Part shown: piece after piece, positions 40,094-50,253 of the stretch
Position numbering within the stretch: position 1 is the stretch's first letter
How the letters are laid out: every line of letters starts with the position of its first letter
DNA from: an uncultured Succinivibrio sp.
GTDB lineage: Bacteria; Pseudomonadota; Gammaproteobacteria; Enterobacterales; Succinivibrionaceae
Reading direction: 5' to 3'
Assembly: GCA_902785325.1 (NCBI GenBank)
Contig: CACZXZ010000011.1
Location: 1-53,026, forward strand
Length of the DNA: 53,026 bases
The notes under the pieces: generated by a model
The model's database searches: none
Seen by the model: the letters and a program-made list of their open reading frames with translations, nothing else
What the model was told of the DNA's origin: nothing
Translations under genes and position numbers: made by a program

Positions 40094-41428
40094 ATGTCTT
40101 TCAAAGCTGATTTTATGTGGGGCGCAGCTTCTGCTGCAGCGCAGATTGAAGGTGCCTACAATGAAGATGGTCGTAAAAACAGTATTTGGGATGTTCTATA
40201 CGAAGGTCATACCAAACACAATGACTCACCTCATGTAGCTTGTGATCATTATCATCGCTACAAAGAAGATATAGCTTTAATGAAAGAGATGGGGCTTAAG
40301 TACTACCGTCTATCCTTGAGTTGGTCTAGACTTCTTCCTGATGGTACAGGTGCGATAAATCAAAAAGGCATAGATTTTTATAATGATCTTTTTTTAGAGC
40401 TTAAAAAGGCTGGAATTGAACCTATGGTTACCATTTACCATTGGGATCTTCCTTATGAACTCTACAGAAAAGGTGGCTGGGAAAATGACGATTCTCCTTT
40501 ATGGTTTGAAGAATACACTAAACTTGTAGTTGATAAGTTCTCTGACAAGGTTAAGTACTGGATGACCATCAATGAGCCTAACTGCTTTATCGGTATTAGT
40601 TATAAAGATGCCTGCCATGCACCTTTTTTAGATGACAAAAATGCTCTAATTTCTTGCACAAGAAATGTGCTTTTGGCTCATGCAAGAGCGGTAAAAGTAA
40701 TACGAGAAAGAGCAAAAATAACTCCTGTCGTAGGTTTTGCCCCTACTGGTCCTATTTATGTTCCTGAAAACAAAAGTAAAGAAGCCTATGAAAAAGCATA
40801 TGCTCTAACTTTTAGCAATAACATAAGAGGTCCTTTCTCTATGGGCTGGTGGGTTGATCCTGTGATTTTAGGCAAAACACCAAAAGATGTAGAGGAATAC
40901 CTTGGAGTAAAAGAGCTCTTTACATCTGATGAGTTAGCTTTTATTACACAACCACTAGATTTTCTAGGCTTTAACATCTATACGCCAGCAGGTATCAACA
41001 AAGAAAACTCTTGTTATCAAACTAACGAGTATGAAGGATGTCCAAGAAATACTTTAGGTTGGGTAATTAATCCTGACTGCATGTACTATGCAATTAAATT
41101 TATTCAGGACAGATACAAGCTTCCACTACTAATAACTGAAAATGGTTATTGTGGAAATGACTTTGTGATGCTAGATGGTAAAGTGCACGACCCACAGAGA
41201 ATTGATTACATCCAAAGACATCTTTTAGCTGCTAAAAAGGCGGTAGAGGAAGGATACGATCTTATGGGCTACCTGTATTGGTCTGTCATGGATAATTATG
41301 AGTGGGCAGAAGGGTATGATCCACGCTTTGGTCTTATCTATGTTGACTACAGAGATCAAAGCAGAATTTTAAAAGATTCAGCCTTGTGGTATAAGACCGT
41401 CATCGAAACTAATGGTGAAAATCTGTAA
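40094..41428 (+). CDS. Glycoside hydrolase family 1, beta-glucosidase-like
   Basis: The 444-aa protein has the GH1 N-terminal signature FMWGAASAAAQIEGAYNEDG, the acid/base in TINEPNCF (E161) and the nucleophile in LLITENGYCG (E349), plus a C-terminal WSVMDNYEWAEGYDPRFGL block. It has no signal peptide, so it acts on imported beta-linked sugars in the cytoplasm. Lack of a phosphate-binding signature that I can identify favours beta-glucosidase over 6-phospho-beta-glucosidase. Confidence 0.92.
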   Translation: MSFKADFMWGAASAAAQIEGAYNEDGRKNSIWDVLYEGHTKHNDSPHVACDHYHRYKEDIALMKEMGLKYYRLSLSWSRLLPDGTGAINQKGIDFYNDLFLELKKAGIEPMVTIYHWDLPYELYRKGGWENDDSPLWFEEYTKLVVDKFSDKVKYWMTINEPNCFIGISYKDACHAPFLDDKNALISCTRNVLLAHARAVKVIRERAKITPVVGFAPTGPIYVPENKSKEAYEKAYALTFSNNIRGPFSMGWWVDPVILGKTPKDVEEYLGVKELFTSDELAFITQPLDFLGFNIYTPAGINKENSCYQTNEYEGCPRNTLGWVINPDCMYYAIKFIQDRYKLPLLITENGYCGNDFVMLDGKVHDPQRIDYIQRHLLAAKKAVEEGYDLMGYLYWSVMDNYEWAEGYDPRFGLIYVDYRDQSRILKDSALWYKTVIETNGENL

Positions 41429-41520
41429 GGAAAAGACTTGTGTTTGTTGCATATGCTAACAAAAAAAGGAAAACAGCATTAGCGTTATCTTAAATTGTAG
41501 GTCTCCGTATAGGTGCAAAC

Positions 41521-41979
41521 TTAATGAAATTGCACCTTATACTCGACAAGTCTCTCTCCTTGATAGGAGAGTTTCATAGTAAAAAATGGTGTAGGCTTTT
41601 TGATAAGCTCTAAAAACTTAAGATCCCCTTCCCAAAGGTTTAAAGATTGGATGTTATCAATATCAATCCAGTGCAACTCACCTTCATCACAAGGCTTTAA
41701 CTCACCTTCAAACTTACTTGCTGTATAAAGCCACATTTGAACAGTTTCGTACTCGTCACTTATAAAGGTCACAAGACCTCGTAACTTGTAATCAAGAAGG
41801 GTGAGACCTGTTTCTTCTGTAAATTCTCTTTGCACGCATTCATCAGGAGTTTCTTTTTCTAAAAGATGACCTCCAATACCAATCCATTTTTGCTTATTGA
41901 TATCGTGTTTTTTCTTATTGCGAAGGAGCATTAGATATTGATGTTGATGCTCAAGATAACAAAGAGTGGTGTTTTGCAT
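41521..41979 (-). CDS. Nudix hydrolase (MutT-like)
   Basis: The 152-aa protein has a complete Nudix box, GHLLEKE then TPDECVQ then REFTEETGL, fitting Gx5Ex7REUxEExGU. The layout (LMLLRNKKKHDINKQKWIGI, LRGLVTF, GELHWIDIDNI) resembles 8-oxo-dGTP diphosphatases of the MutX type. It would clean oxidised nucleotides or hydrolyse another nucleoside diphosphate. Confidence 0.9.
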   Translation of the reverse strand: MQNTTLCYLEHQHQYLMLLRNKKKHDINKQKWIGIGGHLLEKETPDECVQREFTEETGLTLLDYKLRGLVTFISDEYETVQMWLYTASKFEGELKPCDEGELHWIDIDNIQSLNLWEGDLKFLELIKKPTPFFTMKLSYQGERLVEYKVQFH

Positions 41980-41984
41980 AGCAG

Positions 41985-42015
41985 ATACTATTCTCCATTT
42001 TGTGGAGAATAGTAT
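41985..42015. terminator. Perfect 13-bp hairpin between the solute-binding and Nudix genes
   Basis: ATACTATTCTCCA (41985-41997) pairs perfectly with TGGAGAATAGTAT (42003-42015). On the minus strand it starts 8 bases after the stop of the solute-binding protein and ends 5 bases before the Nudix ATG. There is no T-run; it may terminate, or stabilise the upstream mRNA, and it also holds the only GGAG near the Nudix start. Confidence 0.55.
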
Positions 42016-42023
42016 AAGAAAAT

Positions 42024-43229
42024 TTATTGAGCGTTGATAGCGTTTTTAATGGTGTCAGTAGCATCTTGTAGAGCTTGTTTAGCTGACTTTTTACCACTAA
42101 TAGCATCATTTAAGGCCTGATCCATAGGTGCCCAAACTGCCTGCATTTGTGGAATGGTAGGCATTGGGGTAGCATGTAGCGCTTGAGTTAGTACTGCGTT
42201 TGCAAAATCGTCATTTTGGATAACAGGCATATTCATGATCTCCACAATAGGTGGTATTTCGTGGATTTCACTGTAACGATTTAAAGCGTGCTCACTTTGA
42301 TTGATAAACTGTAAGAACTTTTTAGCAAGCTCTTTATTTTTAGAATACTTTGATACAGCGTAAGCTCTATAGCTTAAAAGAGGTGAGAAGTACTTTCCGT
42401 TTGGAAGTTTACCAAGTGGTGCTACACCATAATTTAAATTAGACTTTGCAAAGTTATCAAGCTCCCAAGGTCCTGTGATAATAGCTGCAGCTTTACCTTC
42501 AATGAATAACTTATTTAAGTTACCCCAACCGTCATTACCTAAGATGCTCTTTGGTAGAGTAGTGTTTACAAGCTTTGCTAAGAACTCAAGACCTTTTACA
42601 GCACCGTCATTATTTAGACCTAAATTATTAGGATCTAACTTACCATTACCTAGATCTTTAAAGATATAAGCACCATAGCCACCTATGAATCCGAAGCTAA
42701 AGTAAAACACATCTAATTTACCGATGACACCATAGCGACCTTCTTTTTTCTGCTCTTTTGAAAACTTAATGTAATCGTCAAAGTTCTCAAAAGGATACTT
42801 TAAAAGATCTTGATTGTAGTAGATTACTAGTGTCTCTACAGAGCGTGGCATCGCATAGATTTGATTATTGTAGCTTAATGAGGTAATAGCTGAAGGTAAG
42901 TAACGAGCTTTATCTTTTTCCATGAAATCTAGGGGAATGATAAAGTCGTTTTTTGCTGCATCACCTAATCTGTCAGCAGGTAGCATTAACACATCAGGAG
43001 TAGGTTTGCCTGCACTTAAGGCCTTTTGTTGATCGTTGATATGCTCAACATATTCTGATTGATGAATTTCAACGTCGCAATTGTATTGAGTTTCAAAAGC
43101 TTTAATAGCTTTTTCAATACCGTGAGCTTTACCTGTATCTTCCCAGACAATTAACTTGTCTTTAGCCACTGCTTGAGTGCAAAACAATAGCGCCAAAGAG
43201 GCGATTGCAGTAGTTACAATACCCTTCAT
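42024..43229 (-). CDS. Extracellular solute-binding protein (maltose-type ABC transporter)
   Basis: The start at 43229 gives a clean signal peptide (MKGIVTTAIASLALLFCTQA, cut after AVA); an ATG five codons earlier is also possible. The mature protein follows the MalE pattern: KLIVWEDTGKAHGIEKAIKA, PDVLMLPADRLGDAAKND, AAIITGPWELDNFAKS and a C-terminal QAVWAPMDQALNDAISG. It should bind maltose or maltodextrin in the periplasm. The permease and ATPase genes are not next to it. Confidence 0.88.
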   Translation of the reverse strand: MKGIVTTAIASLALLFCTQAVAKDKLIVWEDTGKAHGIEKAIKAFETQYNCDVEIHQSEYVEHINDQQKALSAGKPTPDVLMLPADRLGDAAKNDFIIPLDFMEKDKARYLPSAITSLSYNNQIYAMPRSVETLVIYYNQDLLKYPFENFDDYIKFSKEQKKEGRYGVIGKLDVFYFSFGFIGGYGAYIFKDLGNGKLDPNNLGLNNDGAVKGLEFLAKLVNTTLPKSILGNDGWGNLNKLFIEGKAAAIITGPWELDNFAKSNLNYGVAPLGKLPNGKYFSPLLSYRAYAVSKYSKNKELAKKFLQFINQSEHALNRYSEIHEIPPIVEIMNMPVIQNDDFANAVLTQALHATPMPTIPQMQAVWAPMDQALNDAISGKKSAKQALQDATDTIKNAINAQ

Positions 43230-43407
43230 AAAGAAACATCCCATCGTAGTCGTAATTATTTATTATTTGCCTTTTTTAAGGCATTTTCTTCTATGCTAAA
43301 GGATATATGAATCTTGTTAAAATAGCTAAAAAATCTTGCTTTTTAGTAATTGAAAGTATGAAGTAGTTCACACAAGTTTGTATATATAAATTATATAAAG
43401 ACAATGT

Positions 43408-43431
43408 CTACCTAGCCGTAAGGCTAGGTAG
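43408..43431. terminator. Stem-loop with GTAA loop downstream of the NCS2 permease
   Basis: CTACCTAGCC and GGCTAGGTAG form a perfect 10-bp stem around GTAA, 22 bases after the permease stop (minus strand). It lacks a T-run, as do other gene-end hairpins in this chromosome part. Confidence 0.6.
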
Positions 43432-43452
43432 ATATAGATTTTGGTGATGAGA

Positions 43453-44778
43453 TTAACTGTGAAGAATAAAGCTAATTACAAAGCAGAGGCTTATCACCCA
43501 CATGATAGGTTTAACCTCTTTAGCTCTTTTTGAAAGTACTTTTAAGATACAGTAACTTACAAAGCCAAAACCAAAGCCGTTAGCAATTGAGTAAGTTAAA
43601 GGCATCATGATGATAGTTAAGAATACTGGAATAACCTCAGTATGATCACTAAAATCAATATTCTTGATGGTCTTTAACATCATAGCTCCAATCACGATTA
43701 GAGCAGGAGCTGTAGCGTAGCCTGGAATTAAAGCTGCAAGTGGTGAAAAGATAAAGGCTAATAAGAAGCATAAGCCTACCACTACAGTAGTAAGACCTGT
43801 TCTACCACCTACTTGAGTACCTACCATAGACTCTACATAGGAGGTTACAGTACAAGTACCAAAGGCTGCGGATAACATGGTGCCAGCTGAATCTGTCATC
43901 AAAGCTCTATCAATACCTTCAATTTTACCTTTCTCATCCATTAAGCCTGCAGCTTTTGATACACCAATTAAAGTACCTAAGTTGTCAAAAAGCTCCACGA
44001 TAGTAAAGGTAAAGATTACAGAGAATAGGCCATAATCAAGAGCACCTATAATATCCATTTGTAAGAAAGTGTCTTTAATAGATGGTAAGGTAAATGACAC
44101 TACATCAGATACAGCTTTAGGTACAGGTGCTACCCCTAAACACATACCAGCGATTGTGATGATTAGAATACCTACTAAGATGGCTCCAGCAAAACGTAAA
44201 GCCATTAAAGCACCGATGATAAAGATACCAATAATAGCAAGTAACACTTTAACATCAGTTAAGTGACCTAAAGTTACTGCAGTAGCTTGTGATTGCACTA
44301 CGATGTTTGCTTGTTGTAAACCTACAAAAGCAATGAAAAAGCCAATACCTGCAACAATTGCTGACTTTAAGGATAAAGGTACTGCATCAATGATGTGTTG
44401 TCTTAACTTAGTGATAGTTAAGATCATAAAGATGATGCCTGAGATAAATACAGAGCCTAAAGCTGTCTGCCAGGATAGACCTAAAGTGTTACAAGCATAA
44501 AAGGTAAAAAAGGCGTTAATGCCCATACCAGGAGCTACAGCAATAGGTACGTTTGCAAATAAGCCCATTGCAATAGAGCAAAGACAAGCAGTCCAAATGG
44601 TGGCAGCGACAGCTGCTTCCATAGGGATACCCGCTTGTGAAATAATGGCTGGGTTTACAAAAATAACATAGGCCATAGCCACGAAAGTAGTAAGACCTGC
44701 TATAACTTCTGTTTTGATATTAGATTGCTTTTTCTCTAATCCAAAATAGCGATTGATAAAGGAAGTTAAGGTGCTCAT
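43453..44778 (-). CDS. NCS2-family purine permease (AzgA-like)
   Basis: The 441-aa protein has 12-14 hydrophobic segments and typical AzgA/GhxP motifs: VIAGLTTFVAMAYVIFVNP, VAPGMGINAFFTF, DNLGTLIGVSKAAGL and GTCTVTSYVESMVG. It imports adenine, guanine or hypoxanthine with protons. It is transcribed away from the dehydratase activase gene across a 236-base shared upstream region. Confidence 0.93.
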   Translation of the reverse strand: MSTLTSFINRYFGLEKKQSNIKTEVIAGLTTFVAMAYVIFVNPAIISQAGIPMEAAVAATIWTACLCSIAMGLFANVPIAVAPGMGINAFFTFYACNTLGLSWQTALGSVFISGIIFMILTITKLRQHIIDAVPLSLKSAIVAGIGFFIAFVGLQQANIVVQSQATAVTLGHLTDVKVLLAIIGIFIIGALMALRFAGAILVGILIITIAGMCLGVAPVPKAVSDVVSFTLPSIKDTFLQMDIIGALDYGLFSVIFTFTIVELFDNLGTLIGVSKAAGLMDEKGKIEGIDRALMTDSAGTMLSAAFGTCTVTSYVESMVGTQVGGRTGLTTVVVGLCFLLAFIFSPLAALIPGYATAPALIVIGAMMLKTIKNIDFSDHTEVIPVFLTIIMMPLTYSIANGFGFGFVSYCILKVLSKRAKEVKPIMWVISLCFVISFILHS

Positions 44779-44929
44779 TTTTTAATCTCACAAATTCAAC
44801 TGTGTAAAAGCAATCAATTTAAACAATGGTTGCTACAAGAGTCATTCTACACAAATCAAGCAAGGTCAACATAAGAATTTTTACTTTAAAAGAAATCATA
44901 TTTTTGGTGCATAATTTGCGCAAAACGAT

Positions 44930-44953
44930 ACAAGCTGACAGCTTGTGTATAAT
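44930..44953 (+). promoter_or_regulatory. Inverted repeat next to a -10 box, before the dehydratase activase
   Basis: ACAAGCTG-A-CAGCTTGT (44930-44946) is a perfect 8-bp inverted repeat with one central base, one base before TATAAT at 44948-44953. This is a likely promoter with an overlapping operator for the gene at 45015. The -35 element is not clear, which would fit an activator-dependent promoter. Confidence 0.5.
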
Positions 44954-45014
44954 GCAAAAATAGCAAAAAAAGCTATAATCAAAGTCTACTTGTTTAACTG
45001 TTTGAAAATTTTAG

Positions 45015-48000
45015 ATGAATACTAAATTAAGCCTAGGCATAGATATCGGATCAACTACGATTAAATTAGTTTTAATCAATGAAAATCATGAGATCCTCTA
45101 CAAAACCTATCAAAGACATTTCTCAGAACCTACTAACGCCTTAAAACAGTACTTTAAAGAAGTCTTGCCTTTTGTAGAAGGTAAAAGCTTTTCTGTTTGC
45201 ATGTCAGGCTCTGCTGGTATGGGTCTTGCTAATCGTCTTGAAATTCCTTTTGAACAAGAAGTTTTAGCTTGCACTGAGGCTATTAGAACACTAATTCCAC
45301 AAACTGACACTGCCATAGAGCTTGGTGGTGAGGATGCTAAGATCACCTACTTAAAAGGCTCTTTAGAGCAGAGAATGAATGGTGCTTGCGCAGGTGGTAC
45401 CGGTGCTTTTATCGATCAGATGGCAAACCTTTTAAATACCGATGCTAAAGGCTTAAATGACTTGGCTAAAAAAGGCACTAAAATCCATACTATTGCCTCT
45501 CGCTGTGGTGTGTTTGCTAAAACTGATATCCAAGCTTTAATTAACGACGGCGCCTTAAAAGAGGATTTAGCTTTATCTATTTTCCAGGCTGTTGTAAATC
45601 AAACTGTAGGTACCTTAGCTCAAGGAAGACCAATTGAAGGTAAAACCGTATTCTTAGGTGGTCCTTTAACCTTTTTAGACGTTTTAAAAGAGCGCTTTAT
45701 CACTACTTTAAACTTAACTGATGATGAGGTAGTTAAAGCTGATAACGCCTGCTACTATGTTGCCTTTGGCGCAGCTATTTGCGACGAGAGTTTAGAAGTT
45801 GATTGTCAAAGCTTTAAAGACAAGTTAGAGGCTTTATCAAATAGTGAAAGTTCCACCTCCTACAGTGGGCAAGCTTTATTTCAAGACGATAAAGACTATC
45901 AAGACTTTGTAGATAGACACTCAAAAGCCAAAGTTAAAAGAGCAGATATAAGCTTGTATCATGGTCCTGTCTATATCGGTATTGATGCTGGCTCTACCAC
46001 TTCAAAAATTGCCGCTATCAATGATAAAAATGAGCTTTTATATACTATCTATAGCTCTAATCAAGGCTCTCCTTTAAACACAGTTATAAGTCAATTAAAA
46101 GAGCTTTACAGTAAGTTAAACCCTGATTGTGTAATTAAAGGTGCGGTAACTACAGGTTATGGTGAGTCTTTAATTAAAACTGCCTTACATGCTGATTTTG
46201 GTGAGGTGGAAACCTTTGCTCACTTAAGAGCTGCTAAAGAATTTTGCCCAGAAGTAAGCTTCATCATGGATATTGGTGGACAGGATATGAAGTGCTTTTT
46301 CATTAACGAAGGCACTATTGGCAATATTACTTTAAATGAAGCCTGCTCAGCAGGCTGTGGCTCTTTTATAGAGACCTTTGCAAAAAGTCTTAATATGAGC
46401 GTAGCTCAATTTGCAAAGCTTGGTACCACTTCAAAAAATCCAGTTGATCTTGGTACTCGTTGCACTGTTTTTATGAACTCCAAAGTAAAACAGGCTCAAA
46501 AAGACGGTGCTAAAGTAAGTGATATTTCAGCAGGTATCTCTCTATCTGTAATTAAGAATGCCTTATTTAAAGTAATGCAGCTTAAAGACATGAATAGTTT
46601 AGGTGATCACATCGTAGTACAAGGTGGTACCTTCCTAAACGATGCTGTCTTAAAGTCTATGGAAATGCTGATTGGCAAGAAGGTAATTCGCCCTGATATT
46701 TCAGGTCACATGGGCGCATATGGAGCAGCTATCCTTGCCCATGAGAGAAATCTTGAAAGCTCAAGCTTACTTAAAAAAGAAGACTTAGATAACTTTAGTT
46801 TCAAGACTAAATCCTACCGTTGTCGTCAATGCGGTAACTCTTGCATGATCACCATGCAAATTTTTAATGACAATTCTCGTCATTTCACAGGTAACCGTTG
46901 TACTAAAGGTATCGGTCAAAAAGATAAAGTTGAAAAAGAAAACACCACCAACCTTTATCGTTATAAGTACCAAAGAGTCTTTGATTATAAGCCTCTTGAA
47001 AACGCACCTCGTGGCAAGATAGGTATTCCTCGTTGCTTGAACATGTATGAGGATTATCCTTTTTGGTTTACTTTATTTACCACTTTAGGCTATGAGGTGG
47101 TGTTATCAGAGCAAACTAGTGCTAAAACTTATGTAAAAGGTTTAGCTACTATTCCATCAGATTCTTTATGTTATCCAGCAAAATTAGTGCATGGTCATAT
47201 CATGCAGCTTATTGAAGCTGGAGTTAAAAAGATCTTCTACCCATGTTTGCCATTTAATTTATTAGATAAGCATCATCCAAATGACAATCACTACAATTGT
47301 CCTGTAGTTGCAAGTTATGCTGAGAATATTCGTGGCAACATGGATATTTTAAGGGAAGAGAACATCACTTTCTTACAACCTTTCTTACCTATTAACGATA
47401 AGAAAAAACTCTTACAAAGATTTACTGAGGAGTTAAAAGCTGAGAACTTACCTAAAGCTTTAGTGAAAAAGGCAATTGATAGTGCTTATGAGGAGCTTGA
47501 ACACTACAAGCAGGATGTAAGAGATTTTGCTCAAAAGGTGATTGAAAAAGCTAGAGCAGAACACAAGCATATGATTATGCTAGTAGGTAGACCATATCAT
47601 ATTGATCCTGAAATCAATCATGGTATTGCCGATATGATTGAGTCTTACAATTTACCTGTCATCAGTGAAGACAGTGTTTACCACTCAAAAGTTACTAACA
47701 AGAAAGTTGGTTTAATCAATCAGTGGAGCTACCATGCAAGACTATATCATGCAGCTGAATATGTAGTAGAGCATAACGATGTAACTTTAATTCAGCTAAG
47801 CTCTTTTGGTTGTGGTCTTGATGCGATTACTACCGATCAAGTAAAAGAGATTTTAGAAGATCACAAACGTATTTATACTTTAATTAAATTAGATGAAGTC
47901 TCTAACTTAGGTGCTGCAAGAATTCGTCTAAGATCATTACTTGCAGCTTTAAGCCGTAAGAGTATTCCTGTCTTCAAGCCTATCCCATTTGTGCAAAGAG

Positions 48001-49223
48001 CTATCTTTACTAAAGAGTGTGCTAGAAAACATACTATTTTAGCTCCTCAAATGGCACCAATTCATTTTGAGTTGTTTAAGACAGTACTTCAAAAGTATAA
48101 CTACAATGTGGTGATCCCAGCTCTGCCTAAAAAGTCATCCATTGACTTAGGCTTGCAATATGTAAATAACGATATGTGTTATCCAGCGATTGTAGTGATA
48201 GGTCAAATGCTTGAGGCTTTAAAATCAGGCCTTTACGATCCTAACAACACCTCTATCATGCTCTTCCAAACTTGTGGTGCTTGTAGAGCTACTAACTATA
48301 TTGCAGTGCTACGTAAAGCTTTGAAGTTTGCAGGCTTCCCTCAAGTTCCAGTGTTTGCAGTTTACGGTTTAGAGACAGATTCTTTCCATATGCCAATGGC
48401 TATGTACAAAGATGCAATTAAAGCTGCTGTCTACGGTGATGTGTTAATGAAACTAGTAAACCGCGTAAGACCTTATGAGGTAAATAAGGGCGATGCGGAC
48501 AAGTACTTTAACAAGTGGCTTGAAGAGTGTAAAAAAGAGCTCGTTTTAAACAAGTCGAAGCTTTATAATAAGAATATTCTTAACATGGTTAAAGACTTTG
48601 AGCAGATCCCAATTTACGATATTCAAAAACCAAAGGTTGGTATCGTAGGTGAGATCTTAGTAAAGTACCATGAAGTGGCTAATAACTACCTTGAAAAAGA
48701 GCTCTTCCGTGAAGGCGCTGAAGTTGTAATGCCTGATTTTGTGGATTTCTTCTTGTACCTAGCAGGAGATCCTATCATCGAGTACAACCTACTTGAAGGT
48801 AAGCTAATCAACAAATTCTTTGCCTTTACTTTTATTCGTCTTGTTGAGCACTTTAGAAAACCAGTCTTTAAAGCTATGAAAAACTCTAAGCGCTTTACAC
48901 CACCTATGAGTATCTTTAAGACTGCACAACTTGCTAAGAAGTTTGTATCTTTAGGTAATATGGCAGGTGAAGGTTGGTTTTTAACTGGTGAAATGGTAAA
49001 ACTAATTGAAGGTGGCGTACCTAATATAGTCTGCTTGCAGCCTTTTGGCTGTCTTCCAAACCATATCACTGGTAAAGGTGTAGTACATGCTTTAAGACAA
49101 GCTTATAAAGAGGCTAACATCGTTTCTATTGACTGTGATGCTGGTGCATCAGAGGTAAATCAATTAAATCGTGTAAAGCTGATGTTAGGTGTTGCAAAGA
49201 GCAACCTTAAACAAAAAGCTTAG
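45015..49223 (+). CDS. 2-hydroxyacyl-CoA dehydratase activase, large fused form
   Basis: The 1402-aa protein contains two BadF/HgdC-type ATPase modules (SLGIDIGSTTIKLV at ~8 and GIDAGSTTSKIAAIN at ~325, each with a later GGxD(A/M)K and a NGACAGGTGAF or NEACSAGCGSF cysteine segment). A DUF2229 and dehydratase-like C-terminal half follows (SDSLCYPAKLVHGH, NDMCYPAIVVIGQM, LFQTCGACRATNY). This is the known ~1400-aa activase class. It would use ATP to inject electrons into a 2-hydroxyacyl-CoA dehydratase, an oxygen-sensitive step. No separate dehydratase genes are nearby. bioB follows 50 bases later. Confidence 0.9.
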   Translation: MNTKLSLGIDIGSTTIKLVLINENHEILYKTYQRHFSEPTNALKQYFKEVLPFVEGKSFSVCMSGSAGMGLANRLEIPFEQEVLACTEAIRTLIPQTDTAIELGGEDAKITYLKGSLEQRMNGACAGGTGAFIDQMANLLNTDAKGLNDLAKKGTKIHTIASRCGVFAKTDIQALINDGALKEDLALSIFQAVVNQTVGTLAQGRPIEGKTVFLGGPLTFLDVLKERFITTLNLTDDEVVKADNACYYVAFGAAICDESLEVDCQSFKDKLEALSNSESSTSYSGQALFQDDKDYQDFVDRHSKAKVKRADISLYHGPVYIGIDAGSTTSKIAAINDKNELLYTIYSSNQGSPLNTVISQLKELYSKLNPDCVIKGAVTTGYGESLIKTALHADFGEVETFAHLRAAKEFCPEVSFIMDIGGQDMKCFFINEGTIGNITLNEACSAGCGSFIETFAKSLNMSVAQFAKLGTTSKNPVDLGTRCTVFMNSKVKQAQKDGAKVSDISAGISLSVIKNALFKVMQLKDMNSLGDHIVVQGGTFLNDAVLKSMEMLIGKKVIRPDISGHMGAYGAAILAHERNLESSSLLKKEDLDNFSFKTKSYRCRQCGNSCMITMQIFNDNSRHFTGNRCTKGIGQKDKVEKENTTNLYRYKYQRVFDYKPLENAPRGKIGIPRCLNMYEDYPFWFTLFTTLGYEVVLSEQTSAKTYVKGLATIPSDSLCYPAKLVHGHIMQLIEAGVKKIFYPCLPFNLLDKHHPNDNHYNCPVVASYAENIRGNMDILREENITFLQPFLPINDKKKLLQRFTEELKAENLPKALVKKAIDSAYEELEHYKQDVRDFAQKVIEKARAEHKHMIMLVGRPYHIDPEINHGIADMIESYNLPVISEDSVYHSKVTNKKVGLINQWSYHARLYHAAEYVVEHNDVTLIQLSSFGCGLDAITTDQVKEILEDHKRIYTLIKLDEVSNLGAARIRLRSLLAALSRKSIPVFKPIPFVQRAIFTKECARKHTILAPQMAPIHFELFKTVLQKYNYNVVIPALPKKSSIDLGLQYVNNDMCYPAIVVIGQMLEALKSGLYDPNNTSIMLFQTCGACRATNYIAVLRKALKFAGFPQVPVFAVYGLETDSFHMPMAMYKDAIKAAVYGDVLMKLVNRVRPYEVNKGDADKYFNKWLEECKKELVLNKSKLYNKNILNMVKDFEQIPIYDIQKPKVGIVGEILVKYHEVANNYLEKELFREGAEVVMPDFVDFFLYLAGDPIIEYNLLEGKLINKFFAFTFIRLVEHFRKPVFKAMKNSKRFTPPMSIFKTAQLAKKFVSLGNMAGEGWFLTGEMVKLIEGGVPNIVCLQPFGCLPNHITGKGVVHALRQAYKEANIVSIDCDAGASEVNQLNRVKLMLGVAKSNLKQKA

Positions 49224-49273
49224 GTAGTTTAAGTGGGTTCAGAAAGAACACACTTTTTTATGAGGAGAAAAAC

Positions 49274-50245
49274 ATGCAACTTGAAAAGCTTGCAGAAAAA
49301 ATAATTTCAGGCTACGTGCTTACTAAAGATGAAGCTCTAGAGCTTTACAAGGCACCAATAGATGTACTTAAAGAGAGTGCTAGCAAAATTACCAAGCACT
49401 TTTTTAAAGACGATTTAGAACTTTGCTGTATTTCTAATGGCAAATGCGGTAAGTGCTCTGAGGACTGTAAATTCTGTGCTCAAAGTAGGTTCTACAACAC
49501 TCAAATTGAAACCTCCCCTTTAAAGACAGTTGAGGAGTTTGTAGCTGAGGCTAAAGAGAGTTTTGAAAAGCACATTCACCGTTATTCAATCGTTACCGCA
49601 GGTGTGCGCTTATCAAAAGCTGAGATTGACGTTATTGCCAAAGCTTTTAAAAAGATTAAAGAAGAAGTTGGTATAGCAAGCTGTGGCTCTTTAGGTTTAC
49701 TAGATTTTGACGATTTTGTAAAACTTAAAGAAAGTGGCATGGCAAGATATCATTGCAATATTGAAACTTCCCCTAATTACTTTAAATCTATCTGTACTAC
49801 GCATAGTATGGAAGATAAAGATGCAACGATTAAAGCTGCTAAAAAGGCAGGACTACAAATCTGCTCTGGTTGCATTATTGGTATGGGCGAGTCAGTTGAA
49901 GATAGAGTAGATATTGCTTTGCACTTGCGCGATTTAAAGGTGGATAGCACTCCTATCAATATCTTAAATCCAATTGCTGGAACTCCCCTTGAACATCAAG
50001 CACCGCTTACAGAGGAAGAGATTGAGCGTACCATAGCAGTGTTTAGACACATCTTACCTAAGGTAGTTTTACGATTAGCAGGTGGCAGATTAAAAATCCA
50101 AAGCTTCTATACTAAGTTATATGACTTTGGTATTAACTCTCAAATTACAGGCGATATGCTCACTACTGCAGGTCTTACAGTAGCTTGCGATATCCATAAT
50201 GCGCTAAGTTTAAATAAGACTCTAAAGAGAATTGATCCTCTCTAA
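49274..50245 (+). CDS. bioB: Biotin synthase
   Basis: The 323-aa protein has the radical-SAM cluster CSEDCKFCAQS (C61, C65, C68), YSIVTAGVRLSKAEID, YHCNIETSPNYF, SGCIIGMGES and PINILNPIAGTPL, all characteristic of BioB. It inserts sulfur into dethiobiotin. GAGGAG precedes the ATG. It lies downstream of the activase gene, perhaps in one transcript; no other bio genes are in the window. Confidence 0.95.
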   Translation: MQLEKLAEKIISGYVLTKDEALELYKAPIDVLKESASKITKHFFKDDLELCCISNGKCGKCSEDCKFCAQSRFYNTQIETSPLKTVEEFVAEAKESFEKHIHRYSIVTAGVRLSKAEIDVIAKAFKKIKEEVGIASCGSLGLLDFDDFVKLKESGMARYHCNIETSPNYFKSICTTHSMEDKDATIKAAKKAGLQICSGCIIGMGESVEDRVDIALHLRDLKVDSTPINILNPIAGTPLEHQAPLTEEEIERTIAVFRHILPKVVLRLAGGRLKIQSFYTKLYDFGINSQITGDMLTTAGLTVACDIHNALSLNKTLKRIDPL

Positions 50246-50253
50246 GTAGAGTC

